From Pseudolabrys sp. (lineage in GTDB: Bacteria > Pseudomonadota > Alphaproteobacteria > Rhizobiales > Xanthobacteraceae), in the NCBI GenBank assembly GCA_017849615.1, contig JAFIGS010000017.1, positions 372,001-436,000 on the forward strand: a stretch of DNA of 64,000 nucleotides, given 5' to 3'. This document shows, piece after piece, positions 48,316 to 56,669 of the stretch. The first letter of the stretch is position 1; the number at the start of each line of letters is the position of its first letter. A model generated the notes under the pieces. It had not been told where the DNA came from and did not search any database. It worked only from the letters and a program-made list of their open reading frames with translations. The position numbers were made by a program, and so were the translations under genes.

Positions 48316-48759
48316 TCAGCGCACCTGGATCGATTTGAGATAATCGACGATGGCGCCGACGTCATCGCCCTCGAAGCTCAGCTCAGGCATGTCGGGATGG
48401 CCGGCCATGATGCCCTCGCCGAGCGACTCCTCGAGGGAGTCGATGGGGTAGCGCTTGCCCAAGGTCCGGAACGGCGGCGCGCCGGCGCGCCGGCTGTTGC
48501 CGGTGCGGCCGGTGGCGTGGCAACTGCCGCAATAGGTGATCAGCAGGTTTTCGCCGTGCTTGAGGTGTCCCTCGTCGGTCTGCGCCGATACCGGGACGGT
48601 GGCCGCCAGCAGGAAGCCGGCGACGGCGGCGAGGATCGACAGACCGGGACGGAGGCGCCGCGTGAGGCTCAGGCCGCGGGACGAACCGCTTCCGGCTCGC
48701 GCGCCGGGGCGGCCCGCGCGGTTTCCTGTACGATGGGCAGGCCGGCCAGTTGCCGCCAT
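48316..48759 (-). CDS. Exported c-type cytochrome
   Basis: A small monohaem cytochrome c. The haem site is YCGSCHATG, with a distal methionine candidate in MAGHPDMPELSF. A signal peptide (LRPGLSILAAVAGFLLAATVPVSAQ) directs it to the periplasm, where it would carry electrons. The start is uncertain: ATG 48759 gives a long Arg/Gly-rich extension overlapping the TIGR03809 gene by 91 bases, and no ATG, GTG or TTG lies nearer the signal peptide. A CTG near 48673, just at the TIGR03809 stop, would give the expected length. Confidence 0.8.
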   Translation of the reverse strand: MAATGRPAHRTGNRAGRPGARAGSGSSRGLSLTRRLRPGLSILAAVAGFLLAATVPVSAQTDEGHLKHGENLLITYCGSCHATGRTGNSRRAGAPPFRTLGKRYPIDSLEESLGEGIMAGHPDMPELSFEGDDVGAIVDYLKSIQVR

Positions 48760-48935
48760 TTCTTTGCGTCCTCGATCACGTCGAGCATGCGGACGGCAAA
48801 GCTTTCCTGCGTGTAGTAATGCTTCCAGCGGCCGCTGCGGTACATCTCAGTATAGTAGGCGAGGCGCTGTTCGGCGAGATCGTGCCAGCGCCGCGCGATC
48901 TTCTCCATATCAGAACTGCCGGGCGAATTCCGCAT
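48669..48935 (-). CDS. TIGR03809 family protein
   Basis: A small (about 88-residue) cytosolic protein with the family core KIARRWHDLAEQRLAYYTEMYRSGRWKHYY and a Pro/Ala tail. TIGR03809 is uncharacterised and found in Bradyrhizobium relatives. ATG 48935 (MRNSPGSSD) chosen; ATG 48908 (MEKIARRW) is also possible. It precedes and overlaps the cytochrome c reading frame, so both share a promoter in the gap with the perfect palindrome at 48977. Confidence 0.75.
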   Translation of the reverse strand: MRNSPGSSDMEKIARRWHDLAEQRLAYYTEMYRSGRWKHYYTQESFAVRMLDVIEDAKKWRQLAGLPIVQETARAAPAREPEAVRPAA

Positions 48936-48976
48936 GGGGCGGCCGTTGGCAAGTGCCGACTCGTCTACCCCCTGAT

Positions 48977-48995
48977 CGTTACGTGCAACGTAACG
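48977..48995. promoter_or_regulatory. Perfect 8-bp inverted repeat, operator-like
   Basis: CGTTACGT-GCA-ACGTAACG lies 42 bases upstream of the TIGR03809 start. The size and symmetry suit a TetR- or MarR-type dimer. Further upstream (49095-49109) TTAACCGTTTGTTTA is a partial CtrA-like sequence. Confidence 0.45.
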
Positions 48996-49156
48996 ACGAA
49001 CAATGCGACCCTGACGACTCCGGCACGCTGTGGATAACAGCGTGTTGTTTAAAGTGATTCGCCAGTCTTTCAAAGCAGATAGCGGCTGCGGCCGTTAACC
49101 GTTTGTTTATTCCGCAGGCCGCGGCGCCGCCTTTCATCCACCGCTAAATCGGCGAC

Positions 49157-50137
49157 TCAGCGCCTAAACAGCGCCGCAATTTCGCCGACGATGCCGCGCC
49201 GGAACAGCAGCACGCAGGTGACGAAGATCACGCCCTGGATCACCAGGACCCACTCGCCGACCGACGACAGCTTGAACTGCATCGCCAGGATGACGAAGGC
49301 GCCGACCACCGGCCCGAAGATGGTGCCGAGGCCGCCGACCAGGGTCATCAGCACCACCTCGCCCGACATCGGCCAGTTGACGTCCGTCAGCGAGGCGATC
49401 TGCAAGGTGATGGCCTTGGTCGAGCCGGCAACGCCGGCCAGCGTCGCCGACAGCACGAAGGCGATCAGCTTATAGCGGTCGGTCTTGTAGCCGAGCGAGA
49501 TGGCGCGCGGCTCGTTCTCGCGGATCGCCTTGAGCACTTCGCCGAACGGCGAATGAATGATGCGGTAGATCAGCAGGAAGCCGGCGAGGAAGACCGCCAT
49601 GACGAAGACATACATCGTGGTTTCGTTGTTCAGGTTGATGAAACCGAACAGGTAGCCGCGCGGCACCGCCTGGATGCCGTCCTCGCCGCCGGTGAACTTC
49701 ATGCGCAGCGCGACGAAATACATCATCTGCGCCAGCGCCAAAGTGATCATGGCGAAATAGATGCCCTGGCGGCGAATCGCCAGCGAGCCGGCGAGGAAGC
49801 CGCAGACCGCGGCGGTCAGCGTGCCGGTCAGGATGGCGAATTCCGGATTGAAGCCCCAGACCTTGGCGGCATGCGCCGATATATAGCTCGCCCAGCCGAA
49901 ATACAGCGCGTGGCCGAAGCTCAGCAGGCCGACATAGCCGATCAACAGGTTGAAGGCGCAGGCGAACAGCGCGAAGCACATCGCCTGCATCAGGAACAAC
50001 GGATAGGTAAAGTACGGCGCGACGATCAGCGCCGCCACCATGATGACGAAGCCGATCAGTTCGCCCTGGCGCTGGAGAAGCGAAGGCTGCCGCACCGTCA
50101 CGGGGGTCGCGGAAACGGGTGAGGATGAAGCCTGCAT
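49157..50137 (-). CDS. livM: Branched-chain amino-acid-type ABC permease LivM
   Basis: A 326-residue inner-membrane permease with about nine helices. It carries NLLIGYVGLLSFGHALYFGWASY, the EAA-like loop GEVLKAIRENEPRAISLGY and GGLGTIFGPVVGAF, all LivM hallmarks. It starts within the livH stop (TGATG). With LivH it forms the channel energised by LivG and LivF. Confidence 0.93.
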   Translation of the reverse strand: MQASSSPVSATPVTVRQPSLLQRQGELIGFVIMVAALIVAPYFTYPLFLMQAMCFALFACAFNLLIGYVGLLSFGHALYFGWASYISAHAAKVWGFNPEFAILTGTLTAAVCGFLAGSLAIRRQGIYFAMITLALAQMMYFVALRMKFTGGEDGIQAVPRGYLFGFINLNNETTMYVFVMAVFLAGFLLIYRIIHSPFGEVLKAIRENEPRAISLGYKTDRYKLIAFVLSATLAGVAGSTKAITLQIASLTDVNWPMSGEVVLMTLVGGLGTIFGPVVGAFVILAMQFKLSSVGEWVLVIQGVIFVTCVLLFRRGIVGEIAALFRR

Positions 50138-51024
50138 CAGGTGCCCCTTCCGAACAGACCGGCCGGACGCACCAGCAGGACGATAGCCATGACGACGAAG
50201 ATCACCGTATTGGAAGCCTCGGGAAAGAACACCTTGGTGAGGCCCTCGACAACACCGAGCCCGAAGCCGGTGAGAATGGCGCCGAGGATCGACCCCATGC
50301 CGCCGATCACCACCACGGCGAACACCACGATGATCAATTCCGCGCCCATCTGCGGCGAAACGTTATAGATCGGCGCCGCCATGACGCCGGCGAAGGCCGC
50401 GAGCGCGACGCCGAAGCCGTAGGTCAGCGTGATCATCACCGGCACATTGATGCCGAAGGCGCGCACCAGGGTCGGGTTTTCGGTGGCGGCGCGCAGATAG
50501 GCGCCGAGGCGCGTGCGCTCGATCGCGTACCAGGTGCCGAAACAGATGACGAGCGACACCAGGATGACCCAGGCGCGGTAGTTCGGCAGGAACATGAAGC
50601 CGAGGTTCTGGCCGCCGCGCAGCGCTTCCGGCAGCGCATAAGGCAGACCGGCGGAGCCGAGATAGTTGCGCGCCGTGCCCTCGATGATCAGCGCCAGGCC
50701 GAAGGTGAGCAGCAGGCCGTAGAGATGATCGAGCTTGTACAGCCATTGCAGGAAGGTGCGCTCGATGACGATGCCGATGGCGCCGACGATCAGCGGCGCC
50801 AGGATCAGCGCGCCCCAGTAATTGACGCCGAGGAAATTCAGCATCAGGAACGCCGCGACGGCGCCGAGCATGTACTGCGCGCCGTGGGCGAAATTGATGA
50901 TGTTGAGCATGCCGAAGATCACGGCGAGGCCAAGGCTCAGCAGCGCGTAGAACGAGCCGTTGATCAGGCCGATCAACAACTGGCCGAACAGCGCCGCCGA
51001 TGGAATACCGAAGATCGTGATCAT
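50137..51024 (-). CDS. livH: Branched-chain amino-acid-type ABC permease LivH
   Basis: A 295-residue permease with about eight helices. NGSFYALLSLGLAVIFGMLNIINFAHG is the LivH signature, followed by ERTRLGAYLRAATENPTLVRAFGI (coupling loop) and GGMGSILGAILTGF. It lies downstream of the two binding-protein genes; a repeat-containing gap of 150 bases separates it from the nearer one. Confidence 0.93.
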   Translation of the reverse strand: MITIFGIPSAALFGQLLIGLINGSFYALLSLGLAVIFGMLNIINFAHGAQYMLGAVAAFLMLNFLGVNYWGALILAPLIVGAIGIVIERTFLQWLYKLDHLYGLLLTFGLALIIEGTARNYLGSAGLPYALPEALRGGQNLGFMFLPNYRAWVILVSLVICFGTWYAIERTRLGAYLRAATENPTLVRAFGINVPVMITLTYGFGVALAAFAGVMAAPIYNVSPQMGAELIIVVFAVVVIGGMGSILGAILTGFGLGVVEGLTKVFFPEASNTVIFVVMAIVLLVRPAGLFGRGT

Positions 51025-51041
51025 GCTTTCTCTGCCTTCGT

Positions 51042-51124
51042 GTCGTCCCCGCGAAGGCGGGGACCCATATCCCCCGCCCTATCGATAGACTGCGGCGTAT
51101 GGATCCCCGCCTTCGCGGGATGAC
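51042..51124. repeat. GTCGTCCCCGCGAAGGCGGGGA-type palindromic repeat
   Basis: 83 bp: arms GTCGTCCCCGCGAAGGCGGGGACC... and ...GGATCCCCGCCTTCGCGGGATGAC; each arm is itself a hairpin. A second repeat family, distinct from the GTCATTCCGG type, located between the SBP and livH genes. Confidence 0.85.
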
Positions 51125-51137
51125 AGATTAAAACGAC

Positions 51138-51163
51138 CCTCCCCCCGCTCACGCGGGGGGAGG
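51138..51163. repeat. Perfect 11-bp stem-loop downstream of SBP gene
   Basis: CCTCCCCCCGC / GCGGGGGGAGG with a four-base loop, 12 bases after the binding-protein stop and without a T-run. A likely mRNA 3'-end stabiliser or partial attenuator before livH. Confidence 0.7.
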
Positions 51164-51174
51164 ACAGAAAGTCA

Positions 51175-52413
51175 TTATCCGTTCGCCAGCGGGCAGCCGC
51201 CATCCTTGAGCGGACGGAACGCTTCTTCCGCAGGGATGGTCGCACGCAGCGTGTAGATGTCGCCCGGACCCTTAGACTCCGCGGGCTTCTTCACTTCGTA
51301 CAGATAGGCCGGGTGAATCTTGCGGCCGTCGACGCGGATCGTGCCCTTGCCGAACAGCACGTCGTCGGTCGGCAGCTTCTTCATTTCGGCGACGACCGCC
51401 TTGCCGTCATCCTTGCTCTTCAGCGCGGCAACGGCCTTCAGATAGTGCAGCGTGCCGGCATAGACGCCCGCCTGCACCATGGTCGGGATCTTGCCCGGAC
51501 GCGCCTGCTGCCAGCGCTTGGTCCAGGCGCGGGTCTGGTCGTTGGCGTCCCAGTAGAAGGTGTTGGTCAGGATCAGGCCCTGCGCCGATTGCAGGCCGAG
51601 CGCGTTCACGTCGCTGGCGAACACGAGCAGACCGGCCAGCGACTGGCCGCCGGCGACGATGCCGAATTCCGCCGCCTGCTTGATCGAGTTGATGGTGTCG
51701 CCGCCGGCGTTGGCCAGACCGATGATCTTGGCCTTCGACGACTGCGCCTGCAGAAGGAACGACGAGAAGTCGCTCGTGTTGATCGGATGGCGCACCTTGC
51801 CAACCAACTTGCCGCCATTGGCCTCGACCACCGCAGCGGTGTCACGCTCCAGCGCATGCCCGAAAGCGTAATCCGCGGTGAGAAAGAACCAGGTGTCGCC
51901 GCCGTTCTTGACGATGGCCTTGCCGGTGCCGTTGGCCAGCATCCAGGTGTCGTAGGTCCAGTGCACGGTGTTCGGCGAGCACTTCGCGCCCGTCAGGTCC
52001 GACGACGCCGCGCCGGAATTGATAAACACCTTGTTCTTGGTGCGGATGATTTCGTTGACGGCCAGCGCCACGCCAGAGTTCGGCGTATCGACGATCACGT
52101 CGACGCCCTCGCGATCGATCCACTGGTTGGCGATGTTGGTACCGATGTCCGCCTTGTTCTGGTGATCGGCGCTGACGATCTCGACCTTCACATTTGAGTT
52201 CGGATTGGCCTTCTGGAAGTCCTCGACCGCGAGCCTTACCGCTTCGACCGTCCCGGGGCCGGCAAGATCGGCGTACAGCGACGACATGTCGGTAAGCGCA
52301 CCGATCTTGACATTGATCTGCTGTGCCTGCGCGGTGCCGCAGGCGAGCGCGGCGGCAAATCCCGTGATTTGGGCCGCCAGGGCAAAGGTCCGCTTTACTA
52401 CTTTCATTTCCAT
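51175..52413 (-). CDS. ABC transporter periplasmic binding protein (Liv type), copy A
   Basis: A 412-residue type I periplasmic binding protein (Peripla_BP_6) with signal peptide (KRTFALAAQITGFAAALACGTAQA). The mature start QQINVKIGALTDMSSLYAD and segments NQWIDREGVDVIVDTPNSGVAL, TWFFLTADYAFGHALERDT and VRHPINTSDFSSFLLQAQ are shared with copy B next door, indicating tandem duplication. ATG 52413 follows GGGAG; ATG 52407 is an alternative. It is flanked by hairpins on both sides. The ligand is unknown, possibly an amino acid, urea-like compound or aromatic acid. Confidence 0.92.
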   Translation of the reverse strand: MEMKVVKRTFALAAQITGFAAALACGTAQAQQINVKIGALTDMSSLYADLAGPGTVEAVRLAVEDFQKANPNSNVKVEIVSADHQNKADIGTNIANQWIDREGVDVIVDTPNSGVALAVNEIIRTKNKVFINSGAASSDLTGAKCSPNTVHWTYDTWMLANGTGKAIVKNGGDTWFFLTADYAFGHALERDTAAVVEANGGKLVGKVRHPINTSDFSSFLLQAQSSKAKIIGLANAGGDTINSIKQAAEFGIVAGGQSLAGLLVFASDVNALGLQSAQGLILTNTFYWDANDQTRAWTKRWQQARPGKIPTMVQAGVYAGTLHYLKAVAALKSKDDGKAVVAEMKKLPTDDVLFGKGTIRVDGRKIHPAYLYEVKKPAESKGPGDIYTLRATIPAEEAFRPLKDGGCPLANG

Positions 52414-52480
52414 TCCAGCTCCCGTTCGCGTGCCCGCGGGCACAATTCCAATGATTTCAAGTTCAGTCCCGGACCTGCTT

Positions 52481-52510
52481 CCGGCGCCCCATGCCCCCAT
52501 GGGGCGCCGG
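52481..52510 (-). terminator. Perfect 13-bp intercistronic hairpin between the two SBP genes
   Basis: CCGGCGCCCCATG / CATGGGGCGCCGG with a four-base loop, 6 bases after the copy B stop. There is no T-run, so it may attenuate or protect the upstream transcript so that copy B is made in excess. Confidence 0.65.
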
Positions 52511-52516
52511 TCGCGG

Positions 52517-53728
52517 TCAGCCCTTCACCAGCGGGCAGTTGCCATCCTTGAGAGGGCGGAAGGCTTCTTCCATCGGGATGGTGGCGCGCACATGGTAGAG
52601 GTCGCCCGGATACTTCGACTCTTCCGGCTTCTTCACTTCGAACAGATAGGCCGGGTGCAGCACGCGGCCGTCCTCGCGGACGACGCTCTTGCCGTACACG
52701 CTATCCTCGGCCGGAAGCTGCTTCATCTTGTCGACCACGGCCTTGCCGTCCTTGGCGCTGCCGACGGCGGCGACGGCCTTGAGGTAGTGCAGCGTGCCCG
52801 AATAGACGCCCGCCATGTTCATGCTCGGCAGCTTGCCGGGGGAGTTGCGCTCCTTGTCCCAGCGCTTGGTCCAGGCACGGGTGCCTTCATTGAGATCCCA
52901 GTAGAAGGTCTCGGTGAAGGTCAGGCCCTGCGCAGTCTTGAGGCCAAGCGCGGCGACGTCCGGCGCGAACACCAGCATGCCGGCCATTTTCTGGCCGCCC
53001 GCGGCGATGCCGAATTCGGCACCCTGCTTGATGGCGTTGATGGTGTCGCCGCCGGCATTGGCCAGGCCGATAACCTTGGCCTTCGAAGCCTGCGCCTGCA
53101 GCAGGAACGACGAGAAGTCGTTGGTGTTGATCGGGTGACGCACGCCGCCCAGCACCTTGCCGCCGTTCGCAACAACCACCGCCGAGGTGTCGCGCTCCAG
53201 CGCGTGGCCGAAGGCATAGTCGGCGGTTAGGAAGAACCAGGTGTCGCCACCCGTCTTCACCATGGCCTTGCCGGTGCCGTTGGCCAGCATCCAGGTATCG
53301 TAGGTCCAGTGAACCGTGGTCGGCGCGCATTTGGGACCCGTCAAATCCGAGGACGCCGGACCCGAGGCGACGAAAACCTTGTTCTTGTTCTTGGTGATTT
53401 CGGCAATGGCGAGGGCGACGCCTGAATTGGGCACGTCGGCGATCATGTCGACGCCGTCGCGGTCGTACCACTGGTTGGCGATGTTGGAGCCGACGTCGGC
53501 CTTGTTCTGGTGGTCGGCGTTGACGACCTCGACCTTCACGTTCGGATTGGACTTCATGAATTCTTCAGCCGCCAGCTTGGCGCCGATCACAGAGCCGATG
53601 CCGGTATCGTCGGCATATAGCGAGGACATATCCGTCAGCACGCCGATCTTGACGTTGATCTGTTGCGCGTAGGCAGTGCCGCTCAGTAGAAGAGCGGCCA
53701 CCGCCGCGAGTCCAATCGTCTTCCTCAT
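52517..53728 (-). CDS. ABC transporter periplasmic binding protein (Liv type), copy B
   Basis: A 403-residue paralogue of copy A with its own signal peptide (MRKTIGLAAVAALLLSGTAYAQ). Almost every segment aligns with copy A (LTDMSSLYADDTG, HQNKADVGSNIANQWYDRDGVD, TWFFLTADYAFGHALERDT, FRPLKDGNCPL). The two differ mainly in pocket-proximal loops, so they may have different ligand preferences. It lies directly downstream of livF. Confidence 0.92.
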   Translation of the reverse strand: MRKTIGLAAVAALLLSGTAYAQQINVKIGVLTDMSSLYADDTGIGSVIGAKLAAEEFMKSNPNVKVEVVNADHQNKADVGSNIANQWYDRDGVDMIADVPNSGVALAIAEITKNKNKVFVASGPASSDLTGPKCAPTTVHWTYDTWMLANGTGKAMVKTGGDTWFFLTADYAFGHALERDTSAVVVANGGKVLGGVRHPINTNDFSSFLLQAQASKAKVIGLANAGGDTINAIKQGAEFGIAAGGQKMAGMLVFAPDVAALGLKTAQGLTFTETFYWDLNEGTRAWTKRWDKERNSPGKLPSMNMAGVYSGTLHYLKAVAAVGSAKDGKAVVDKMKQLPAEDSVYGKSVVREDGRVLHPAYLFEVKKPEESKYPGDLYHVRATIPMEEAFRPLKDGNCPLVKG

Positions 53729-53802
53729 CGTTGCTCTCCCAATCTTTTGCGTTTCCCGTTCTTTTGGCTTGCTCTGCGCTTCTTGTACGAAGCTGTTTTT
53801 AT

Positions 53803-54519
53803 TTAAACTCCAAGATACTCGTGGAGCTTCTCGACATTCGCCTCCAGTTCGGAATTGGAGAACTGGTCGATGACGCGGCCATGCTCCATGACGTAGTAGC
53901 GGTCGGCGACGGTCGAGGCGAAACGGAAGTTCTGCTCCACCAGCAGGATGGTGAAACCCTGTTGCTTGAGCGCGCGGATGGTCTTGCCGATCTGCTGGAT
54001 GATGACCGGCGCGAGGCCCTCGGTCGGCTCGTCGAGCAGCAGCATGCGCGCGCCGGTGCGCAGGATGCGGCCGATCGCCAGCATCTGCTGCTCGCCGCCG
54101 GACAGCTTGGTGCCCTGACTGGAGCCGAGGCGTTCCTTGAGGTTGGGAAAGAGTTCGAAGATCTGCTCCAGCGACAAGCCGCCGGGCCGCACCACCGGCG
54201 GCAGCGTGAGGTTTTCCTCGACGCTGAGGCTGGCGAAAATGCCGCGCTCTTCCGGACAGAAAGCGATGCCGGTCCGCGCGATCTGATTCGACGATTTGGC
54301 GATCAGGTCCTGGTTCTCGAACAGCACCGAGCCCGAACGCTGGCCGACAATGCCCATGATCGACTTCATGGTCGTGGTCTTGCCGGCGCCGTTGCGCCCG
54401 AGCAAGGTCACCACCTCGCCTTCGCGCACGTCGAACGAGACGCCGTGCAGGATGTGGGATTCGCCGTACCAGGCTTGTAGGTCCTTGACCTGGAGAAGAG
54501 GCGCGGTCCGATCAAGCAT
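53803..54519 (-). CDS. livF: Branched-chain amino-acid-type ABC ATPase LivF
   Basis: A 238-residue ATPase. Walker A LLGRNGAGKTT, signature KLSGGEQQMLAI, Walker B MLLLDEPTEGLAP, H-loop LLVEQNFRFA; ends LHEYLGV as in LivF. ATG 54519 overlaps the livG end by 8 bases. Cytoplasmic partner of LivG. Confidence 0.95.
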   Translation of the reverse strand: MLDRTAPLLQVKDLQAWYGESHILHGVSFDVREGEVVTLLGRNGAGKTTTMKSIMGIVGQRSGSVLFENQDLIAKSSNQIARTGIAFCPEERGIFASLSVEENLTLPPVVRPGGLSLEQIFELFPNLKERLGSSQGTKLSGGEQQMLAIGRILRTGARMLLLDEPTEGLAPVIIQQIGKTIRALKQQGFTILLVEQNFRFASTVADRYYVMEHGRVIDQFSNSELEANVEKLHEYLGV

Positions 54520-55270
54520 GGCCGACCCCCATATAGGCTTCGCGCACATCGGGATTGTTCGACACCGTCTCGTAGTCGCCTTCGGCCAGAACGCGGCCGC
54601 GCGTGAGAACGGTGATGGTGTCGGACAGATCGGCGACGACCGAGAGGTTGTGTTCGACCATCAGCACCGTGCGCGCCTCGGCGACCGTTCTGATGAGATC
54701 GGCGATGCGCGCGATGTCCTCGTGGCCCATGCCGGCGGTCGGCTCGTCGAGCAACAGCATTTCCGGATCGAGCGCCAAAGTGGTCGCGATTTCCAGCGCG
54801 CGCTTGCGGCCGTAAGGCAGCTCCACCGCATTCCAGTGCGCATAGTCGGACAGACCGACATCGGCAATCAGCGCCAGCGCCTTGTCATTGTACTCCTCGA
54901 GCACCGACCTGGAGCGCCAGAAGTCCATGGACGCGCCGCGCAGGCGCCGCTGCAGCGCGATGCGCACGTTCTCCAGCACCGTCATGTGCGGAAATACCGC
55001 GGAGATCTGAAAGGAGCGCACCAGTCCGAGTTGGGCGACATCGGCCGGCGCCATCGCCGTGATGTCCTTGCCCTTGAAGACAATGCGGCCTCGGGTCGGC
55101 GGCAGGAACTTGGTGAGAAGGTTGAAGCAGGTGGTCTTGCCGGCGCCGTTGGGACCGATCAAGGCGTGAATTGTCCCGCGCTTCACGCGCAGGTCGACGC
55201 CGCCGACCGCCGTGAAGCCGGCAAACTCCTTCGTAAGACCCTCGGTTTCGAGGATCAAATCCGAACTCAT
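54512..55270 (-). CDS. livG: Branched-chain amino-acid-type ABC ATPase LivG
   Basis: A 252-residue ATPase. Walker [12 protein letters not shown], a LivG-type VRSFQISAVFPHMTVLENV segment, signature-like ELPYGRKRALEIAT (a degenerate LSGGQ common in LivG), Walker B MLLLDEPTAGM, H-loop MVEHNLSVV. First gene of the liv operon. A palindrome sits just upstream. Confidence 0.95.
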   Translation of the reverse strand: MSSDLILETEGLTKEFAGFTAVGGVDLRVKRGTIHALIGPNGAGKTTCFNLLTKFLPPTRGRIVFKGKDITAMAPADVAQLGLVRSFQISAVFPHMTVLENVRIALQRRLRGASMDFWRSRSVLEEYNDKALALIADVGLSDYAHWNAVELPYGRKRALEIATTLALDPEMLLLDEPTAGMGHEDIARIADLIRTVAEARTVLMVEHNLSVVADLSDTITVLTRGRVLAEGDYETVSNNPDVREAYMGVGHA

Positions 55271-55296
55271 GAGCTATTTCCCCTCGCTCTCGTTCT

Positions 55297-55311
55297 CGGG
55301 AACGGTTCCCG
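55297..55311. promoter_or_regulatory. Operator-like palindrome upstream of livG
   Basis: CGGGAACGGTTCCCG, a 15-base perfect palindrome with a central G, 27 bases before the livG start. The position between promoter and start would suit a repressor. Confidence 0.4.
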
Positions 55312-55466
55312 GCAAGAGCCTTGGGGTCTATTGGTATTTCATTATCTCGCAGATGCAAATAGCTTTTAATCGATGCCCTGCCCGTCTGCAGGTCCGTCAT
55401 GTGACAGAACCGCAACCTCAAGCGCGGCCACAGGAAAACAACTCGGCGCAAGGGCCGCGCCGCCGG

Positions 55467-56237
55467 TCAGGACGGCTTGAATTTCCTGGCCAGCGCGTCG
55501 GCGCTCTTGGCCAGCAGGCCGACGTCGGAGCCGACCGCGACGAACAGATAGCCCCACTCGATATAGCGGCGCGCCTCATCCTCATTGCCGGTGAGAATAC
55601 CGGCCGGCTTGCCGACCTTGCTCAGACGCTCCACCGCATCCTTCATGGCCGCCTGCACCTCGGCGTGCTGCGGATTGCCGAGATGGCCGAGCGACGCGGC
55701 AAGATCCGACGGGCCGATGAACACGCCATCCACGCCTTCGACGCTGGCGATGTCCTCGATGGCGTCCAGCGACTGGCGGGTCTCGACCTGCACCAATGTG
55801 CAGATCTCGTCATTCGCCTTGGTGAGGTATCCCGGCACGCGGCCATAGCGGCTGGCGCGCGCGGCGACCGACACGCCGCGAATGCCGTGCGGCGGATAGC
55901 GCGTCGCGGCAACCGCGGCCTTGGCCTCGTCGACCGACTGCACATAAGGGATGAGCAAGGTCTGCGCGCCGATGTCGAGGCAACGCTTGATCAGCACGGC
56001 ATCGTTCCAGGCCGGACGAATGATCGCCGTCGCGGTGCCCTTCTCGATGGCCTGCAACTGCGACAGCAGATCGGGAATCTCGTTCGGCGAATGCTCGGTG
56101 TCGAGCAGCAGCCAGTCGAAGCCGGAATCCGAGCAGATTTCCGCGGCGATATTGCTGCACAGGCTTTGCCACAATCCGAGCTGCAGCGTCTTGGCGCGAA
56201 GGCCGGCTTTGAAGGCGTTGCGCCTGAACTCGGTCAT
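55467..56237 (-). CDS. HpcH/HpaI class II aldolase family protein
   Basis: A 256-residue TIM-barrel metal-dependent aldolase that cleaves 2-keto-4-hydroxy acids to pyruvate plus an aldehyde. LGLWQSLCSNIAAEICSDSG, LLLDTEHSPNE (catalytic His region), VQVETRQSLD (metal Glu), GPSDLAASLG (metal Asp) and VGSDVGLL are typical of HpaI/GarL. ATG 56237 (MTEFRRNAF) chosen. It stands alone between the liv operon and slyX; 4-hydroxy-2-oxoheptanedioate or a sugar-acid intermediate are possible substrates. Confidence 0.9.
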   Translation of the reverse strand: MTEFRRNAFKAGLRAKTLQLGLWQSLCSNIAAEICSDSGFDWLLLDTEHSPNEIPDLLSQLQAIEKGTATAIIRPAWNDAVLIKRCLDIGAQTLLIPYVQSVDEAKAAVAATRYPPHGIRGVSVAARASRYGRVPGYLTKANDEICTLVQVETRQSLDAIEDIASVEGVDGVFIGPSDLAASLGHLGNPQHAEVQAAMKDAVERLSKVGKPAGILTGNEDEARRYIEWGYLFVAVGSDVGLLAKSADALARKFKPS

Positions 56238-56347
56238 GGTCGTATCCCGTCTCGTGGTCGTTACGTGCGTCAGCGATGGGGATGCTGTACCGGCTTGGCC
56301 TCGAAAATCAAATGGCAAAGCCCGCCATCCCCGTTGATGACGGAAAG

Positions 56348-56566
56348 TCAGTAATGCGGCGGCGGCGGCTCGGGCTCGCCGGGGACGGCGGCAACGGCGG
56401 CCTCGCGCACTTCGGCGGTGAGCCGCGCCATCTCCCGCTTCAACTCGTCGATGAGTTTCCACTGCGCCGTGATCGCCTCATTCAAATCCTCTATGACCCG
56501 ATCCTGATGGGCGCGGCCGATCTCCAGCTCGACAAGACGGGCGTTGAGGGTGGCGAAATCGTCCAT
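56348..56566 (-). CDS. slyX: SlyX family protein
   Basis: A 72-residue cytoplasmic coiled-coil protein: ARLVELEIGRAHQDRVIEDLNEAITAQWKLIDELKREMARL, then a Pro-rich tail ending PPPPHY, exactly the SlyX pattern. The role is unknown. ATG 56566 (MDDFATLN). It is divergent from the hydantoinase gene, 103 bases apart. Confidence 0.9.
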   Translation of the reverse strand: MDDFATLNARLVELEIGRAHQDRVIEDLNEAITAQWKLIDELKREMARLTAEVREAAVAAVPGEPEPPPPHY

Positions 56567-56669
56567 GAGCGGGTCTCCGGATCGGCGATGACGGGCGGTG
56601 CGGGACCATATCGCACCCGCAGCAAAAGTCTGAGATACTACGGTTCTTCGCGATGGACATAGAAGGCCC

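Noticed and set aside
49095-49109. TTAACCGTTTGTTTA as a CtrA box
   Set aside because: The second half-site is TTTA, and the site lies about 160 bases from the nearest start; too weak to call.
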